A DNA stretch of 64,000 bases from Methanospirillum stamsii (GTDB lineage: Archaea > Halobacteriota > Methanomicrobia > Methanomicrobiales > Methanospirillaceae). Positions 62,593 through 64,000 of this stretch are shown piece after piece. Numbering within the stretch: the stretch's first letter is position 1; every line of letters begins with the position of its first letter. A program made the translations under genes and the position numbers. The notes beneath the pieces are model-generated. The model searched no databases and was not told the origin of the DNA. It saw only the letters and a program-made list of their open reading frames with translations. Location of the stretch: assembly GCF_046244385.1 (NCBI RefSeq), contig NZ_CP176366.1:248001-312000 (forward strand). The letters are read 5' to 3'.

Positions 62593-63202
62593 CTGAAAGA
62601 TTCTCCTCAGGGTCCGGTTCATAACCGATAAAATTTTTCGCGATGATGTACATTTCAGTGCTTCCCTTCCGGGTGGTTTGCGCTTTGTACGTTCTTACCG
62701 AGTAAAAATCCTTTTTTACCTGGTTGTACAACCAGCTGAAATCCTCACCCTGGAAGGATTTCATAATGAGGTTTCCACCACGCTTAAGAAGCGTCCGTGC
62801 AACCCTGAGCGCCTGCTGGTTAAGGTCTATCGCTCTTGCCTGGTCATATGACCGGGTCCCCGAGAGCTTTGGAGAGGCATCACACACAATGCCATTTACC
62901 TCCGGCATGAGCTCTCTGATGCGTGCAATAACAACCGGGTCAGAAAAATCTCCGGTAAGGGTAGTAACTCCCGGTATCGGATTAATAGGGTTGATGTCCA
63001 CCCCAACCAGTACACCATCTGTCATCTCACGAAGAACCTGGAGCCAGCTGCCCGGAGCGGCTCCCAGGTCCAGAATGTTATCATCCTGACGGATAACCGG
63101 ATTTTTCCGAAGAATTTCCTGTAATTTTAACGCTGCACGCGAACGATATCCAGACTTTTTTGCCTGACGATATGCTTTATCATTACTCCATTGTGAACCC
63201 AT
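62579..63202 (-). CDS. rlmE: 23S rRNA 2'-O-methyltransferase RlmE/FtsJ
   Basis: The 207-residue enzyme methylates a ribose in 23S rRNA. It has the K-D-K-E tetrad family layout: YRSRAALKLQEI near the N-terminus, the SAM loop DLGAAPGSWLQVL, VCDASPKLSG with the catalytic aspartate, and NLIMKSFQGED with the catalytic lysine. The ATG at 63202 is chosen because MGSQWSNDKAYRQAKKSGYRSRAA is the normal family start region. It is the first gene of a unit rlmE-moaA-hypothetical-M20 and diverges from pcn with 93 bp between the start codons. Confidence 0.93.
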   Translation of the reverse strand: MGSQWSNDKAYRQAKKSGYRSRAALKLQEILRKNPVIRQDDNILDLGAAPGSWLQVLREMTDGVLVGVDINPINPIPGVTTLTGDFSDPVVIARIRELMPEVNGIVCDASPKLSGTRSYDQARAIDLNQQALRVARTLLKRGGNLIMKSFQGEDFSWLYNQVKKDFYSVRTYKAQTTRKGSTEMYIIAKNFIGYEPDPEENLSDGSA

Positions 63203-63250
63203 AAAAATTATCGACTTGATACCTTCCCTCAGTAATATGGTAACCCGGCA

Positions 63251-63258
63251 CATATATC
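63251..63258 (+). promoter_or_regulatory. Candidate TATA box of pcn
   Basis: CATATATC lies 45 to 38 bp before the PCNA start codon, a fitting place for an archaeal TATA box with a short leader. A G-rich GGGAG lies at 63286-63290 and may assist translation. Confidence 0.35.
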
Positions 63259-63295
63259 TGTGTCAAATCACAACCTGAATGCATAGGGAGCGCAG

Positions 63296-64000
63296 ATGCT
63301 GAAAGCAACGATCACTGCAGATATATTCAGGGACACGGTTGATGCACTCTCTGCTCTGGTCACCGAATGCAGACTTCATTTTTCTGAAACCGAAGTCTGG
63401 GCCAGAGCAGTGGATACTGCGAATGTGGCAATGATTATTTTGTCTCTGAAAAAAGAGGCATTCAGCCAGTATGAAGCCACAACCGGAGAAATTGGATTAG
63501 ATATCGCCAAACTAAAAAATACCTATTCAATGATGGGCAAGGCAAGTGATATTCGCCTTGAGCATCCGGATGGAGCTAATAAAATTGAGGTAACCTTTGA
63601 AGGATATCACTATTCAATCACGCTCCTTGATTCAAACACAATCAAAAAGGATCCGAATGCACCAGGCATTCAACTTCCCGGGCAAGTAACCATTTCCGGA
63701 TCTGAACTCAATAATGTCATCAAATCAGCAGCCATTGTATCAGACAAGATATGGTTTGCGATAGATCCCGATAATAAAGAATTTGTCCTGTACGCCGAAG
63801 GTGACTCAGACAATATTAAGCGATCTTTTTCTGCCGGAGAGGTAATTGCATGTAACTGGCAGCAGGCCAAGTCCCTCTTCTCTATTGATTATCTCAAGGA
63901 CATGGGTAAAGTGATGAGCCATGCCGAGAAAGTCACGATAGATTTAGGAGCAGACCATCCGATAAAATTCTCATTTGAAATTGCCGGCGGAAACGGGCAG
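63296..64000 (+). CDS. pcn: DNA polymerase sliding clamp PCNA, 3' end outside the window
   Basis: The frame from the ATG at 63296 is open to the last base (235 codons); a complete archaeal PCNA has about 245-250 residues, so only the last dozen are missing. The N-terminus LKATITADIFRDTVDALSALVTEC, the region WARAVDTANVAMIIL, the inter-domain connector with LPGQVTISG, and FSIDYLKDMGKVM are PCNA landmarks. Three copies form a ring around DNA that holds polymerases and other repair proteins. The polymerase IV encoded at 44094 has a C-terminal motif that should bind it. Confidence 0.95.
   Translation, partial: MLKATITADIFRDTVDALSALVTECRLHFSETEVWARAVDTANVAMIILSLKKEAFSQYEATTGEIGLDIAKLKNTYSMMGKASDIRLEHPDGANKIEVTFEGYHYSITLLDSNTIKKDPNAPGIQLPGQVTISGSELNNVIKSAAIVSDKIWFAIDPDNKEFVLYAEGDSDNIKRSFSAGEVIACNWQQAKSLFSIDYLKDMGKVMSHAEKVTIDLGADHPIKFSFEIAGGNGQ

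Noticed and set aside
1..64000. tRNA, rRNA, insertion sequences and integrated elements
   Set aside because: Reading the larger gaps showed no T-loop-like GGTTCGAATC pattern, no transposase or integrase frames and no terminal inverted repeats. A covariance search could still find a short RNA.

Overview
The window reads as chromosomal DNA of a methanogenic archaeon of the order Methanomicrobiales, most likely Methanospirillum or a close relative. The pointers are an archaeal sliding clamp (PCNA), many cytoplasmic and membrane sensor proteins built from REC and long PAS arrays, a soluble methyl-accepting protein, a PPi-type phosphofructokinase beside an archaeal class I aldolase, an ADP-forming acyl-CoA synthetase, a CbiMNQO cobalt transporter, and AT-rich intergenic DNA with archaeal TATA-like boxes and few Shine-Dalgarno sites. 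No rRNA, tRNA, CRISPR array, transposase or prophage was recognised. The organism is inferred from gene content; no alignment could be run.

Layout. 1-9.8 kb: a truncated response regulator/PAS protein, a MarR regulator with a heavy-metal P-type ATPase, a five-PAS hybrid sensor kinase and a soluble chemoreceptor. 9.84-10.42 kb: a gene-poor gap with a possible gene remnant and an iteron-like repeat cluster. 10.4-13.6 kb: a three-gene MacB/FtsX-type ABC operon with a CARDB-type surface protein. 13.6-25.1 kb: Cache protein, polyphosphate kinase, a membrane-anchored coiled-coil protein, LysE exporter, RNase HI, two sensor proteins, rubredoxin, a double zinc-ribbon protein and a repeat-rich exported DUF4430 protein. 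25.3-30.9 kb: a tyrosine phosphatase, a giant TPR protein, two GNAT acetyltransferases and a second MarR regulator with a strong palindromic operator candidate.

31.1-35.6 kb is the most unusual stretch: an exported papain-like protease carrying PKD and dockerin modules, directly followed by a cohesin-like exported protein, a small DUF4389 membrane protein, and an aminotransferase-fold protein that lacks the PLP lysine. A convergent gene encodes two protease-propeptide-like domains without a protease. 35.7-41.4 kb: a normal aminotransferase, a TPR protein and an ABC-2 exporter whose larger permease is fused to a PrsW-like membrane protease. 41.4-45.2 kb: PPi-phosphofructokinase and aldolase, two small proteins and DNA polymerase IV. 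45.2-50.6 kb: a gap with a small ORF and a possible structured RNA, a DUF2703 protein, ADP-forming acyl-CoA synthetase, a response regulator, an endonuclease III-like glycosylase and a membrane protein. 50.6-53.4 kb: cobalt ECF transporter. 53.5-60 kb: a very long multi-PAS kinase, an exported membrane-anchored protein and a TPR protein. 60-64 kb: M20 peptidase, a hypothetical protein, MoaA, RlmE-type rRNA methyltransferase, and PCNA running off the end.

Functional themes are sensing (six REC/PAS/kinase proteins plus one chemoreceptor), the cell surface and export (two ABC exporters, four or more exported adhesive or proteolytic proteins), metal handling (P-type ATPase, cobalt uptake, rubredoxin, zinc ribbons) and central carbon or energy metabolism (polyphosphate, PPi-PFK, acyl-CoA synthetase).
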